Shown: piece by piece, positions 39,443-48,783 of the stretch
Numbering within the stretch: position 1 is the stretch's first letter
Layout of the letters: every line of letters begins with the position of its first letter
Assembly (NCBI RefSeq): GCF_009827295.1
Contig: NZ_WTYD01000001.1
Coordinates: 434,001 to 498,000 of the forward strand
DNA: 64,000 bases
Reading direction: 5' to 3'
DNA from: Qipengyuania pelagi
Lineage (GTDB): Bacteria; Pseudomonadota; Alphaproteobacteria; Sphingomonadales; Sphingomonadaceae
Translations under genes and position numbers: made by a program
The notes under the pieces: generated by a model
Databases searched by the model: none
Told to the model about the DNA's origin: nothing
Seen by the model: only the letters and a program-made list of their open reading frames with translations

Positions 39443-41608
39443 TCACACGAAACTATATGGGTCGATATCGACCCCCACGCGCACTCCCGCCGGGTGGTCG
39501 AGCGCGCCCAGCCATTCGCGGATCGTGTCCTGCAAGCGCGCGCTGCGTTTTGCGTTGATGAGCAGGCGATAGCGGTAGCGGCCTCTCAGCAGGCTCAGCG
39601 GGGCGGGTGCGGGGCCGTAGATCGCCATGTCGTCATGGCGCGGGCGGGCATCGCCGATGCGGCGGGCTGCGTCGCGCGCTTCGCTTTCCTCCTCGCTCGA
39701 CACGATGATCGCGGCCCATCTTCCGAAGGGCGGGGCGCCTGCCATGCGGCGCGCTTCGGTTTCGGCTTCGTAGAAAGCATCGCGATCGCCCGCCGCCAGC
39801 GCGGCGATCACCGGCGCATCGGGGTGACGGGTCTGGATCAGGACCTCGCCCGGTTTCGATCCGCGCCCCGCACGCCCCGCCACCTGCGCGACCTGTTGGT
39901 AGGTGCGTTCGGCGGCGCGCAGATCGCCGCCTTCGAGGCCGAGATCGGCATCGACAACGCCGACCAGCGTCAGATCGGGGAAATGGAACCCCTTGGTTAC
40001 CAATTGCGTGCCGACGATCACGTCCACCCCGCCATTCTCCACCAGCGTGACGAACTCCGCCGCGCGTCCCGGTGAATTGAGCGTATCCGATGTCGCGACG
40101 AACACGCGCGCATCGGGCAGGCGTTCAGCCACCTCGTCGGCGATCCGTTCGACCCCAGGGCCGCAGGCGACGAGGCAATCGGGCTCGCCGCATTCGGGGC
40201 ACGTGTCGGGCGGCGGGGTCTCGTGCCCACAATGATGGCAGGCAAGGCGGCGGGAGAAGCGATGCTCGACCAGCCAGGCGCTGCAATTGGGGCATTGGAA
40301 GCGGAAGCCGCAATTGCGGCACAAGGTCAGCGGCGCATAGCCGCGCCGGTTGAGGAACAGCAGCGATTGTTCGCCGCGCGCCAGCCGCTCTTCCAGTGCC
40401 TCGACCAGCGGAGGGGCCAGCCATGATCCGCGACCGGGGACATGTTCGGTAAGGTTGACCGTGCGGATAGTGGGCATTGCCGCCCCGCCGAACCGGCTCG
40501 GCAGGTCGAGCTTGGCGTAGGTGCCGCTCTCGACCATGGCGAGGCTTTCCAGAGCGGGCGTGGCGCTTGCCAGAACAACGGGAATTTCCTCGAACGCACC
40601 GCGCATCACCGCCACGTCGCGCGCATTGTAGCGCACGCCATCGTCCTGCTTGAAGCTGACCTCGTGCGCCTCGTCGACGACGATCAGGCCGAGCGCGGCG
40701 TAGGGGAGGAACAGCGCCGAGCGGGCGCCGACCACGACCTGCGCGGTCCCGTTCGCGATGGCGCGCCAGGCGCGGCGGCGCTCGGTGGATTTGAGCGAGG
40801 AATGCCAGAGGACCGGTTTGGCACCGAACCTTTCCTCGAATCGCGACAGGAACGCTTCGGTCAGCGCGATTTCGGGCAGCAGGACGAGCACCTGCCGGTC
40901 CATGCGCAGGGCTTCGGCGATGGGTTCGAAATAGGTTTCGGTCTTGCCCGATCCGGTCACGCCGTCGAGCAGGAACGGGGCGAACTTGCCTGCCTTCACC
41001 GCCGCGCCCAGCGTGGCGGCGGCGGCCTGCTGGTGGTCCGACAGATCGACCTGAGCGAAATCGGGGCGGGCGAGGTGATAAGGCCGGTCGCAATCGACCT
41101 CGACAGGTTCGAGGCAGCCCTGATTGACCAGCCCGCGCAGCACGCCTTCCGATACGCCTCCAATGCCCGCCAGCTCGCGGATCGTCGCCTGCTCGCCCTC
41201 GAGCGCTTCCAGCGCGGCCTGGCGCTGCGGGGTCATGCGTTCGGGCAGGCCGCCTGTCAGCCGATACTCGATCGTCGTCGCCGGGCCCTTCAGGGCGCCG
41301 CCCGAACTCAGCGCCATCCGCGCGACGCTGGCGAGCGGTGCGCAATAATAATCCGCGGTCCATTCGATCAGCCGCCGCAAGGGTGCGGGCAGCGGCGGGA
41401 TTGGCAGCAGGCCCCTCAAAGGACGCAATTTTTCCGCCGGAACCTCGGCCCCGGGAAGCCGTTCCGCCTCCCAGACGATTCCGATCACTGCGCGCGGGCC
41501 GAGTGGACACTCCACGACCTGCCCCGGCTCGACCGACATCCCGTCCGGGACCTTGTAATCGAGCGGGCCGAGGGCGGCATTGAGGACGAGGCAGCGCACG
41601 CGGTTCAT
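39443..41608 (-). CDS. priA: Primosomal protein N' (replication restart helicase)
   Basis: 3'-to-5' helicase that reloads the replisome at stalled forks. 721 residues. Walker A GVTGSGKT is at 216-223, Walker B DEAH at 312-315, and the zinc domain has eight Cys (430, 433, 439, 442, 457, 460, 470, 473) between helicase motifs. The N-terminal 3'-DNA-binding domain starts LNAALGPLDYKVPDG. Full length. Confidence 0.96.
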   Translation of the reverse strand: MNRVRCLVLNAALGPLDYKVPDGMSVEPGQVVECPLGPRAVIGIVWEAERLPGAEVPAEKLRPLRGLLPIPPLPAPLRRLIEWTADYYCAPLASVARMALSSGGALKGPATTIEYRLTGGLPERMTPQRQAALEALEGEQATIRELAGIGGVSEGVLRGLVNQGCLEPVEVDCDRPYHLARPDFAQVDLSDHQQAAAATLGAAVKAGKFAPFLLDGVTGSGKTETYFEPIAEALRMDRQVLVLLPEIALTEAFLSRFEERFGAKPVLWHSSLKSTERRRAWRAIANGTAQVVVGARSALFLPYAALGLIVVDEAHEVSFKQDDGVRYNARDVAVMRGAFEEIPVVLASATPALESLAMVESGTYAKLDLPSRFGGAAMPTIRTVNLTEHVPGRGSWLAPPLVEALEERLARGEQSLLFLNRRGYAPLTLCRNCGFRFQCPNCSAWLVEHRFSRRLACHHCGHETPPPDTCPECGEPDCLVACGPGVERIADEVAERLPDARVFVATSDTLNSPGRAAEFVTLVENGGVDVIVGTQLVTKGFHFPDLTLVGVVDADLGLEGGDLRAAERTYQQVAQVAGRAGRGSKPGEVLIQTRHPDAPVIAALAAGDRDAFYEAETEARRMAGAPPFGRWAAIIVSSEEESEARDAARRIGDARPRHDDMAIYGPAPAPLSLLRGRYRYRLLINAKRSARLQDTIREWLGALDHPAGVRVGVDIDPYSFV

Positions 41609-41701
41609 GAATGCGTCAATATGGGCGGGCCATGCCCCCTAAAACAAGTGGCTGAAAACAAGTGGCTCTAAACAAGGGTGGGACCTTCGAGGAGATTACA
41701 G

Positions 41702-42442
41702 ATGACCGATATTCTCACCCTTCGTACTGGCGTTTCCACGCTCGAGCGCCCGACCGGGCGCCGGGCCTTTCTCGGCAAGGTCGGTGGTGGGCTGGGCGCG
41801 GGCGCGGCGCTGTTGTCGCTGCCTGCCTGCACCAGCTTCGGCAATGGCGGCTTCAGCCTGGTCGATGCGGTCGAGCGCCTGCTGTTCCTGTCCAGCGAAC
41901 GGGCCTTCACGCGCATGTTGCAGCCCGACGGGTTCTGGGACGCGCAGGTGGCGCAGCTGGGCCTCGGCGGGCTGCTCGGCGCGCGCGGCGACGTACTCGG
42001 GCGCATCCTCACCTCGGCGCTGTTCAAGAACCGGCTCGAGGATGCCTTCGCCAATTTCGCCTATGACGCGGCCTATCGCGCGGCGCCGATCGTGACCGAC
42101 GCGGTGCGCGTGATCGGCTTTCAGAACGCGATCGATTTGGTGCGCGGCGGGCCCACCGCGGCGACATCCTATCTGCGCGGCAGCATGGGCTCGCGCCTGA
42201 TCGACGCGATGGTCCCCGAACTCGGCCAGGCGATGCGCGTGGCGCAGGATCCGCTGGTGGGCGAATTGCTGGCGGGCCTCACCGGCGTCGATGTGCCGCG
42301 CATCGCAACCACTTTTGCCAGCCGCATCGACGACACGATCTGGACCGAGATCGGCCGCGAGGAGAGCTTCATCCGTGACAATCCCAGCAGCGTTAACGAC
42401 CCGCTGATCGCTGGCGTATTCGGCGCGGAAGCGGCGTTCTGA
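41702..42442 (+). CDS. DUF4197 domain-containing exported protein
   Basis: 246 residues. The N-terminus has a twin-arginine-like pattern RRAFLGKVGGGLGAGAALLSLPAC (about 28-51), with a Cys that could be a lipobox (LPAC). The body matches DUF4197 (SLVDAVERLLFLSSERAFTRM ... ALFKNRLEDAFANFAYDAAYRAAPIVTDAV ... ATTFASRIDDTIWTEIGREE). Function unknown. ATG 41702 is preceded by GAGGAG 9 bases upstream. Divergent from priA. Confidence 0.85.
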   Translation: MTDILTLRTGVSTLERPTGRRAFLGKVGGGLGAGAALLSLPACTSFGNGGFSLVDAVERLLFLSSERAFTRMLQPDGFWDAQVAQLGLGGLLGARGDVLGRILTSALFKNRLEDAFANFAYDAAYRAAPIVTDAVRVIGFQNAIDLVRGGPTAATSYLRGSMGSRLIDAMVPELGQAMRVAQDPLVGELLAGLTGVDVPRIATTFASRIDDTIWTEIGREESFIRDNPSSVNDPLIAGVFGAEAAF

Positions 42443-42475
42443 CCGATTGCTGTGCGTGAATCGACGGCCTGAAAG

Positions 42476-43069
42476 CTAGGCGAGAATGCCTGTGTGATCG
42501 AGCAGGATACCGGTTCCAATCGCCATCAGGCCAAGGCCTCCGATCAGTTCGACTACGGGCCCGAATTTCACGCCCACAATCTTTCCGATCATCAGCCCGC
42601 CCGTCGCGAGAACGAAGGTTGTCAGTCCGATGGCGAGGGCAACCGACACGATGTTGACATCCACGAAGGCGAGAGTGACGCCTACCGCCGCCGCGTCGAT
42701 GCTCGTTGCGAAGGCAGTGAGGATCAGTGCGAGCATGCCCTTATGCTTGCTCACGACCTCATCCGTATCCGTTTCGTCGACGCTGCCGCGCGCGACGAGG
42801 CGCTGTCCGGCGTTCAACGCCATCTTGCCGCCCACGAGGCTGAGTAGGCCAAAGGCGATCCAGTGATCGATGGCGGTTATGTAGGCGCTGGCGGCGAGGC
42901 CCAGCATCCAGCCCAGCAACGGCGTCACAGTCTCGATGATGCCGAATACGAGACCGCCTTTGGCCGCTTGCAGGAACGATGGCTTGGTAGTGGCGCCACG
43001 AGCCATCGCGGCGGCACACGCATCGGCGGACATGCTGAAGGCGAGGACGGTAATCGATAACGGGGACAT
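42476..43069 (-). CDS. mntP: Manganese efflux pump MntP
   Basis: Inner-membrane Mn(II) exporter of the DUF204 family. 197 residues with six predicted membrane helices in two homologous halves. Conserved acidic residues lie in the repeated motifs FSMSADACAAAMARG (first half, about 11-25) and TAFATSIDAAAVGVTLAF (second half, about 118-135). It is controlled, almost certainly, by the yybP-ykoY manganese riboswitch immediately upstream. Start ATG 43069 has GGAG 9 bases upstream; seven extra codons of open frame upstream are within the leader. Confidence 0.94.
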   Translation of the reverse strand: MSPLSITVLAFSMSADACAAAMARGATTKPSFLQAAKGGLVFGIIETVTPLLGWMLGLAASAYITAIDHWIAFGLLSLVGGKMALNAGQRLVARGSVDETDTDEVVSKHKGMLALILTAFATSIDAAAVGVTLAFVDVNIVSVALAIGLTTFVLATGGLMIGKIVGVKFGPVVELIGGLGLMAIGTGILLDHTGILA

Positions 43070-43092
43070 CACAAGCTCCGCCGGGCACAAGA

Positions 43093-43132
43093 CAGCACGC
43101 TCCGAGACGCCCGGAAGGCCTCGGATGTGCTG
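43093..43132 (-). promoter_or_regulatory. Candidate expression-platform hairpin of the mntP leader
   Basis: On the minus strand CAGCAC-A-TCCGAG (43132-43120) pairs with CTCGGA-GC-GTGCTG (43106-43093). Its 5' arm overlaps the bases that close helix P1 of the riboswitch, so the two structures are mutually exclusive. No U-tract follows, so a simple intrinsic terminator is unlikely. The start codon is 24 bases downstream. Confidence 0.6.
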
Positions 43133-43228
43133 GTCTCGCTAGGCGGCGAACGCCGCTCTCTGCACCATGCGCAAGGCGCAAGTGTGTTGACGCAGAGCCG
43201 ACTAAAGTCGGAAGCTACTCCCCAACGC
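43127..43228 (-). ncRNA. yybP-ykoY manganese riboswitch
   Basis: The leader of mntP carries, in order on the minus strand, GGGGAGTAGC (43223-43214), TCAACACACT (43190-43181) and AGCGAGACC (43140-43132). These are the near-invariant junction segments of the yybP-ykoY class, which binds Mn(II) and controls MntP-type exporters. Stems between them are visible (CCGACTTTAGTCGG at 43210-43197; GAGCGGCGTTCGCCGC region at 43158-43143). P1 is short, TTGG with CCAG. High manganese would be expected to raise mntP expression. Confidence 0.93.
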
Positions 43229-43375
43229 GGCGCCCCTAACCTGTCATGGACCATTCTGCAACGGGGCGGCAGGTATTGGCCCTGCTATCCCGCCGCTTGC
43301 CCGAAGAGGTGCTTGCGGGTTCGAGAACCGCCGATCCGGGGACCCGCGGCAATCGCTCCGTGCGCGACAGGCGGC

Positions 43376-44023
43376 TCAGAACCGATAGAACAGCGACACC
43401 TGGCTCACATGGGTGTGCCGGGTGTTGCCGTTGTCACGCGGGCGGATCTGGAAGAGATAGCCCCCCGTCAGTTCCAGTTCGGGCGCGATCCGGGCGGTGG
43501 CGCCGGCGTTGAGGCGCCATTGGTCGATCCGCTGCGGGCCGCCTTCGTTGCGGTCGCGCAATTGGTAGAGCAGTTCGCCCGAGGCGAAGCCGGTGATCTT
43601 GTCCGCGATCTTCGTGCGGAAGCGGGCGCGCTGGCGCAGGCGCAGGGCCATCCGGTCGGCGCCGTCATAGAAGCGTTCCTCGATCCGGCTGCGGAAGTCG
43701 AATTTGCCGAGGCCGAAGGTCAGCTGCTGATAGGGGCGGACTTCGGTGAAGCCGTCCTCGTCATGGATCTCGATCCCGCCGCCAAGCGCCAATGCGCTCG
43801 AGACGTCGGTGTTCACTTCCGCGCCCAGGATATATTCGTTCGGCCCTTCGCGGCGGCGCGTTTCCAGCTCCAGCTTGAAGTCCGTGCCCGGTGCGATATC
43901 GCCCTTGATCCCCGTCTCGATCCACAGCTCGTCGTCACTGGTGGCGGCTTGGGCGGCAGTCGGTTGCATAAAGGCGCCCAGGGCGGCAAAGCCGATCGCA
44001 AGGGCCGGAAATCTGTTCGACAC
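43376..44023 (-). CDS. DUF2490 domain-containing outer-membrane/exported protein
   Basis: 215 residues: a Sec signal peptide (SNRFPALAIGFAALGAFMQPTAAQA) and a beta-rich remainder with alternating strands, ending VSQVSLFYRF with a C-terminal Phe, consistent with an outer-membrane barrel. Matches DUF2490 (DELWIETGIKGDIAPGTDFKLELETRRR ... LRLRQRARF). Function unknown. I choose GTG 44023 because GGAG lies ten bases upstream; an ATG at 44056 without Shine-Dalgarno is the alternative. Divergent from fsa. Confidence 0.82.
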   Translation of the reverse strand: MSNRFPALAIGFAALGAFMQPTAAQAATSDDELWIETGIKGDIAPGTDFKLELETRRREGPNEYILGAEVNTDVSSALALGGGIEIHDEDGFTEVRPYQQLTFGLGKFDFRSRIEERFYDGADRMALRLRQRARFRTKIADKITGFASGELLYQLRDRNEGGPQRIDQWRLNAGATARIAPELELTGGYLFQIRPRDNGNTRHTHVSQVSLFYRF

Positions 44024-44048
44024 GGGACGATAACTCCGGTTGGAAATC

Positions 44049-44064
44049 TGTCGCATTAGCGACA
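44049..44064. promoter_or_regulatory. Candidate operator palindrome
   Basis: TGTCGC-ATTA-GCGACA, a perfect 6-bp inverted repeat with 4-bp spacer, in the 103-bp gap between the divergent DUF2490 and fsa genes. Fits a dimeric regulator site; regulator unknown. Confidence 0.4.
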
Positions 44065-44126
44065 CGAAAGTGAAATCTTCCCCAGCCGGATTTTTATGAC
44101 CGGTTCGTGACAGGAGCGCTCGCCAG

Positions 44127-44780
44127 ATGAAATTCTTTGCCGACACCGCCGAAATTTCCGAGATCGAAGAGCTGATCGATATCGGCCTTCTCGATGGCGT
44201 TACCACCAATCCATCGCTGATCGCCAAGTCGGGACGCGATTTCATGGAGGTGACGAAGGAGATTTGCGCGCTGGTCGACGGGCCGGTGAGCGCGGAGGTC
44301 GTGGCGCTCGACCATCCGACCATGATGAAGGAAGCCGATAAGCTGCGCGCCATCGCCGACAATGTCTGCATCAAGGTGCCGCTGACGATCGATGGCCTCA
44401 AGACCTGCAAGGCGCTGGCGGAAGACGGCACGATGGTGAACGTCACCCTGTGCTTCTCCGCCAATCAGGCGCTGCTGGCGGCGAAGGCGGGGGCGACCTT
44501 CATCTCGCCTTTCATCGGTCGCCATGACGATAACGGCTTCGACGGGATGGACCTCATCCGCGATATCCGCCTGATCTACGACAATTACGGCTACGAGACC
44601 GAAATCCTCGCCGCCAGCATCCGCCATGCGACCCATGTGCTGGAAAGCGCGCGCATCGGTGCCGATGTCGCGACCATGCCGCCCAAGGTGATCAAGGCGC
44701 TGTTCAACCACGTCCTCACCGACAAGGGGATCGAAGGTTTTCTGAAGGATTGGGCGGGAACGGGCCAGTCGATCCTGTGA
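44127..44780 (+). CDS. fsa: Fructose-6-phosphate aldolase / small transaldolase
   Basis: 217-residue TalC/Fsa-type aldolase with a TIM-barrel. Schiff-base lysine K83 lies in [17 protein letters not shown] (26-36) and [14 protein letters not shown] are family signatures. It may act as transaldolase in the non-oxidative pentose phosphate pathway, since many alphaproteobacterial members of this size are annotated both ways. Followed by cobT after 10 bp, probably one transcript. Confidence 0.92.
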   Translation: MKFFADTAEISEIEELIDIGLLDGVTTNPSLIAKSGRDFMEVTKEICALVDGPVSAEVVALDHPTMMKEADKLRAIADNVCIKVPLTIDGLKTCKALAEDGTMVNVTLCFSANQALLAAKAGATFISPFIGRHDDNGFDGMDLIRDIRLIYDNYGYETEILAASIRHATHVLESARIGADVATMPPKVIKALFNHVLTDKGIEGFLKDWAGTGQSIL

Positions 44781-44790
44781 TTTCGCTTCC

Positions 44791-46620
44791 ATGACCGAAC
44801 AGACACCGCTCGATCGTTTCAAGCAGGCGCTGACCGGCACGGCGCGCGCGCTCGCCCGCGAGGACGAGGTCGAGGTCGCATGGAGTGCGGACAGCCCGGC
44901 CCAGTCGGGCAAGAATTTCCGCGTGCCCCTGCCGGGCCGCACTCTGCCGCCCGACCAGGCGCGGCAGGCGCGCGGCTTTGCCGACAGCTTCGCTCTGCGG
45001 CTGCGCCATCACGACGAGGGGGTCCATTCGAGCGGTGCGCCGCGCGAGCCGATCGCGCGCGCCTGTTACGACGCGATCGAGCAGACGCGCTACGAATCGC
45101 TCGGCGCCACGTGCTATGCGGGGATTCGCGGCAACATCACCTCGGCGGTGGAGATGCGCACCGCGTCCGACCCGATCGCGCGCGCGAACGAGGCCTCGCA
45201 GGTGCCGCTCCCTACCGCGCTTTCCCTGATGCTGCGCGAGGCGTTGACGGGCGAGCCGATCCCCGAGCGCGCCCGCGCGGGCGTCGATATGGTGCGCGAC
45301 GAAATCGAAGCGAAGGCGGGGGCGGACATCGCCTCCATGGTCGACAATCTCGAAGACCAGCGCGCCTTCCAGCAGTTGACGCTCGACATGCTGCGCCATC
45401 TCGACCTCACTTTGCCCGAAGATGCGGACGATTCGGGCGACGATACCGGCGACGACGAGGGCGAAGCGCCGGAAGAGGACGAGACCGGCGAGGACGAGCA
45501 GGACGAGGGCGATTCCGAACCGCAATCCTCCGAGATCGCAGGCGAACCCGCGCAGGGCGAGAGCGATGCCGATACCGATGGCGAGGATGGCGGCGACCAG
45601 GAAATGGGCGAGGGCGACCCCGCCGACGATGGCGAGGAGGGGATGCAGCCCGTCCGCCCGAACCGCCCCTGGACCGACCTGCCCGAACAGTTCGACTATC
45701 GCGCCTTCACCGAGAAATTCGACGAGGTGGTCGAGGCCCCCGAACTTTGCGACCACGAGGAGCTGGATCGTCTGAGGACCTATCTCGACAGCCAGTTGGC
45801 CGGCTTGCAGGGCATCGTCACCCGGCTCGCCAACCGCTTGCAGCGCCGCCTCATGGCGCAGCAGAACCGCAGCTGGGATTTCGACCAAGAAGAAGGGCTG
45901 CTGGATGCCGCGCGGCTGACCCGCGTGGTCATCAGCCCCGGCCATGCGCTGAGCTACAAGATCGAGCGCGATACCGAGTTCAAGGACACGGTCGTCACGC
46001 TCCTGATCGACAATTCCGGCTCGATGCGCGGGCGACCGATCTCCATCGCGGCGATCAGCGCGGATATTTTGGCGCGAACGCTGGAACGCTGCGGGGTGAA
46101 GACCGAGATTCTGGGCTTCACGACCCGCGCCTGGAAGGGAGGCCAGTCGCGCGAGGCGTGGCTGGCGGACGGTCGCCCCGCCGATCCGGGCCGCCTCAAC
46201 GATCTTCGGCACATCATCTACAAGAAGGCGGACGAGCCCTGGCGCCGCGCGCGCCGCAATCTCGGCCTGATGATGCGCGAAGGGCTGCTCAAGGAAAATA
46301 TCGACGGCGAGGCGCTGTTGTGGGCGCACACCCGCCTGCTCGCCCGGCCCGAGGATCGCCGCATCCTGATGGTCATCAGCGACGGCGCCCCGGTCGACGA
46401 CAGCACGCTGAGCGTCAATCAGGCGGGCTATCTCGAAGGGCATTTGCGCAAGGTGATCGGCTGGATCGAGAAGCAGTCGCCCGTCCAGCTCGCCGCGATC
46501 GGCATCGGGCACGACGTGACGCGGTATTACAAACGCTCGGTCACGATCATGGATGTGGAGCAATTGGGCGGGACGATCATCGAGCAGCTGGCGGCGTTGT
46601 TCGAGGGGGAGAACGGGTGA
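44791..46620 (+). CDS. cobT: Cobaltochelatase subunit CobT
   Basis: 609-residue partner of CobS and CobN in aerobic cobalt insertion into hydrogenobyrinate a,c-diamide for vitamin B12. Three parts are visible: an N-terminal helical domain (1-205), a strongly acidic Asp/Glu linker (about 208-285) and a C-terminal von Willebrand A domain with MIDAS motif D407-N-S409-G-S411. The usual neighbour cobS is not in the window. Many alphaproteobacteria keep CobST without a full B12 pathway, so the role could differ. The stop overlaps the next GTG. Confidence 0.93.
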   Translation: MTEQTPLDRFKQALTGTARALAREDEVEVAWSADSPAQSGKNFRVPLPGRTLPPDQARQARGFADSFALRLRHHDEGVHSSGAPREPIARACYDAIEQTRYESLGATCYAGIRGNITSAVEMRTASDPIARANEASQVPLPTALSLMLREALTGEPIPERARAGVDMVRDEIEAKAGADIASMVDNLEDQRAFQQLTLDMLRHLDLTLPEDADDSGDDTGDDEGEAPEEDETGEDEQDEGDSEPQSSEIAGEPAQGESDADTDGEDGGDQEMGEGDPADDGEEGMQPVRPNRPWTDLPEQFDYRAFTEKFDEVVEAPELCDHEELDRLRTYLDSQLAGLQGIVTRLANRLQRRLMAQQNRSWDFDQEEGLLDAARLTRVVISPGHALSYKIERDTEFKDTVVTLLIDNSGSMRGRPISIAAISADILARTLERCGVKTEILGFTTRAWKGGQSREAWLADGRPADPGRLNDLRHIIYKKADEPWRRARRNLGLMMREGLLKENIDGEALLWAHTRLLARPEDRRILMVISDGAPVDDSTLSVNQAGYLEGHLRKVIGWIEKQSPVQLAAIGIGHDVTRYYKRSVTIMDVEQLGGTIIEQLAALFEGENG

Positions 46621-47291
46621 AGGTTTCGGACGCAGTCGCCACGCGCCGTTCCGTCCGCGCCTTTACCGACCAGCCGGTCGAGCGCGAGACGCTGGCTCGT
46701 ATTCTCGAAAAGGCGCAGCGTTCGCCGTCCGGCGGCAACACGCAACCCTGGCATGGCATCGTGCTCAGCGGCGAGCCGATGCAGGCATTGTTCGACCGCA
46801 TTGCCGAGGAATTCCCCAAGGGCCGCGCGGCGCATAAGCCCGAATACGATATCTACCCGCCGGAACTCGACGGGGCCTACGAGCAGCGCCGTTTCGGCGT
46901 CGGCGAGGATATGTATGGCGCGCTCGAAATCGCGCGTGAGGACAAGGGCCAGCGGCTCGAATGGTTCGCGCGCAATTTCCGCGCCTTCGGGGCGCCGGTG
47001 CTGATGCTGGTGCATACGCCCAGATACATGGGCCCGCCGCAATGGTCGGATATCGGCATGTGGTTGCAGACCATCGCGCTGCTGCTGCGCGAAGAGGGGC
47101 TGGACAGCTGCGTCCAGGAGGCGTGGGCGGTCTATTCCCCGCAGATCCGCGAGGTGGTCGACATCCCGGAGGATCACATCTTCTTCTGCGGCATGGCGAT
47201 CGGCTATCGCGACGAGGATGCGGCGGTGAACAGGTTCGACGTGAAGCGCGCGCCGCTCGACGAAAGCGTGCGCTGGGAGGGTTGGCAGTAG
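46617..47291 (+). CDS. Nitroreductase family protein
   Basis: 224-residue FMN-dependent nitroreductase-fold enzyme. [12 protein letters not shown] (10-21) is the N-terminal FMN phosphate contact, [10 protein letters not shown] (37-46) the conserved loop, and FFCGMAIGY near the C-terminus the second FMN segment. It probably reduces nitro compounds, quinones or enones with NAD(P)H; substrate unknown. The GTG overlaps the cobT stop (GTGA), so it is coupled. Its position after cobT raises BluB (DMB synthase), but the sequence looks like a general nitroreductase rather than BluB. Confidence 0.88.
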   Translation: MKVSDAVATRRSVRAFTDQPVERETLARILEKAQRSPSGGNTQPWHGIVLSGEPMQALFDRIAEEFPKGRAAHKPEYDIYPPELDGAYEQRRFGVGEDMYGALEIAREDKGQRLEWFARNFRAFGAPVLMLVHTPRYMGPPQWSDIGMWLQTIALLLREEGLDSCVQEAWAVYSPQIREVVDIPEDHIFFCGMAIGYRDEDAAVNRFDVKRAPLDESVRWEGWQ

Positions 47292-47316
47292 CAGCCCTGC
47301 GGCTTAAGCGCCCTTC

Positions 47317-48783
47317 ATGCCCGATACCCCGCTCAAGCTCTTCAACTCGCTGACCCGTTCGCTGGAGGAATTCCAGCCCGTCCATGAGGGCGAGGCGCGC
47401 ATCTATACCTGCGGCCCAACGGTCTACAACTACCCGCATATCGGCAATATGCGCGCCTACGTCTTCGCGGACGTACTGGGCCGGACGCTGAGCTGGAAGG
47501 GCTACGATCTCACCCACATCATCAACATCACCGATGTCGGCCATCTGACCGACGATGCCGATGCGGGCGAGGACAAGCTGGAAAAGGCCGCCGCGAAATC
47601 CGAGAAATCGATCTGGGATATCGCGGCGCATTATACCGAGGCGTTCAAGGCGGATATCGCCGCGCTGAATATCCGCCAGCCGAAGGAATGGTCGGTCGCG
47701 ACCGATTATATCGAGCCGATGATCGAATTCGCGAAAAGCATAGCCGACGAGCACTGCTACGAGCTCGACAGCGGGCTCTATTTCGACGTTTCGACCATCG
47801 AGGATTACGGCCGGTTGGCGCGTGCCGTCACCGAAGAGGGTGAGGGACGCATCGACGCGGTCGAAGGCAAGCGCAACGCGGCCGATTTCGCGATCTGGCG
47901 CAAGACGCCGCGGGGCGAGACGCGGCAGATGGAATGGGACTCCCCCTGGGGTAAGGGCGCGCCCGGCTGGCATCTCGAATGCTCGGTGATGGGCGAGAAG
48001 CTGCTCGGCTTCCCCTTCGACATTCACACCGGCGGGATCGACCACCGCGAAATTCACCACCCCAACGAGATCGCGCAGAACCAGGCGTTCTGCGGGTGTG
48101 GCGGTTTGGACGAGGCGACGCATTCGGGCGCGAAGATCTGGATGCATAACAATTTCCTCGTCGAGCGATCCGGCAAGATGAGCAAATCGTCCGGCGAGTT
48201 CCTGCGGCTCCAGCTGCTGATCGACAAGGGCTACCACCCGCTCGCCTACCGCCTGATGTGCCTCCAGGCGCATTACCGCAGCGAGCTGGAGTTTTCGTGG
48301 GAAGGGCTGGGCGCGGCGCTGACGCGGTTGAAGCGGCTGGTGATTGCCGTGGAGGCGCTAAAATCCCGAAATTTAGCAAGCGCCTCCGGGTTATCAGAGA
48401 AGCGCTCAGCCGCTCTCCAGTCTTATTTGGACGGGGTCGACTTTCTCCTTTCCGATGATCTGAATACTCCTGCCGCGCTCACCAACCTTGATTTAATTCT
48501 GGGAAGTCTGGATGACGCAGGATCGGTTCGCTTAGAAGCTTTAGAAATCGTCGATCAAATTTTTGGATTGAATCTCTCCAATCTCACCCGCGCCGATCTT
48601 CGTATCCGTCCGAAGGACGCGCAGATCACCGAGGCCGAGATCGAGGCCGAGTTGCTGCGTCGCAAGGAAGCGCGCCTCGCCAAGGATTTCGCCACATCGG
48701 ATGCGATCCGCGCCAGCCTTTCGGCTATGGGCGTCGAGGTGATGGATGGCGATCCGCTGGGTTGGGAATGGAAACTCGTATGA
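47317..48783 (+). CDS. cysS: Cysteinyl-tRNA synthetase
   Basis: Class I aminoacyl-tRNA synthetase. 488 residues. Zinc ligand C32 in TCGPTVYNYPHIGN, HIGH-type motif HIGN (41-44) and KMSKS (287-291) are intact. The C-terminal DALR-type helical domain is coded partly by an unusually AT-rich stretch (48361-48600) with TTA and TTG codons unlike the rest of the gene, yet the frame is intact. The stop overlaps the next ATG (ATGA). Confidence 0.96.
   Translation: MPDTPLKLFNSLTRSLEEFQPVHEGEARIYTCGPTVYNYPHIGNMRAYVFADVLGRTLSWKGYDLTHIINITDVGHLTDDADAGEDKLEKAAAKSEKSIWDIAAHYTEAFKADIAALNIRQPKEWSVATDYIEPMIEFAKSIADEHCYELDSGLYFDVSTIEDYGRLARAVTEEGEGRIDAVEGKRNAADFAIWRKTPRGETRQMEWDSPWGKGAPGWHLECSVMGEKLLGFPFDIHTGGIDHREIHHPNEIAQNQAFCGCGGLDEATHSGAKIWMHNNFLVERSGKMSKSSGEFLRLQLLIDKGYHPLAYRLMCLQAHYRSELEFSWEGLGAALTRLKRLVIAVEALKSRNLASASGLSEKRSAALQSYLDGVDFLLSDDLNTPAALTNLDLILGSLDDAGSVRLEALEIVDQIFGLNLSNLTRADLRIRPKDAQITEAEIEAELLRRKEARLAKDFATSDAIRASLSAMGVEVMDGDPLGWEWKLV

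Noticed and set aside
43376..44464. Extended start of the DUF2490 gene reaching into fsa
   Set aside because: The signal peptide and the Shine-Dalgarno place the start at 44023. The extension is antisense to fsa.
46617..47291. Nitroreductase gene as BluB (dimethylbenzimidazole synthase) because it follows cobT
   Set aside because: The N-terminal and loop sequences resemble general nitroreductases, and no other lower-ligand or B12 gene is nearby.
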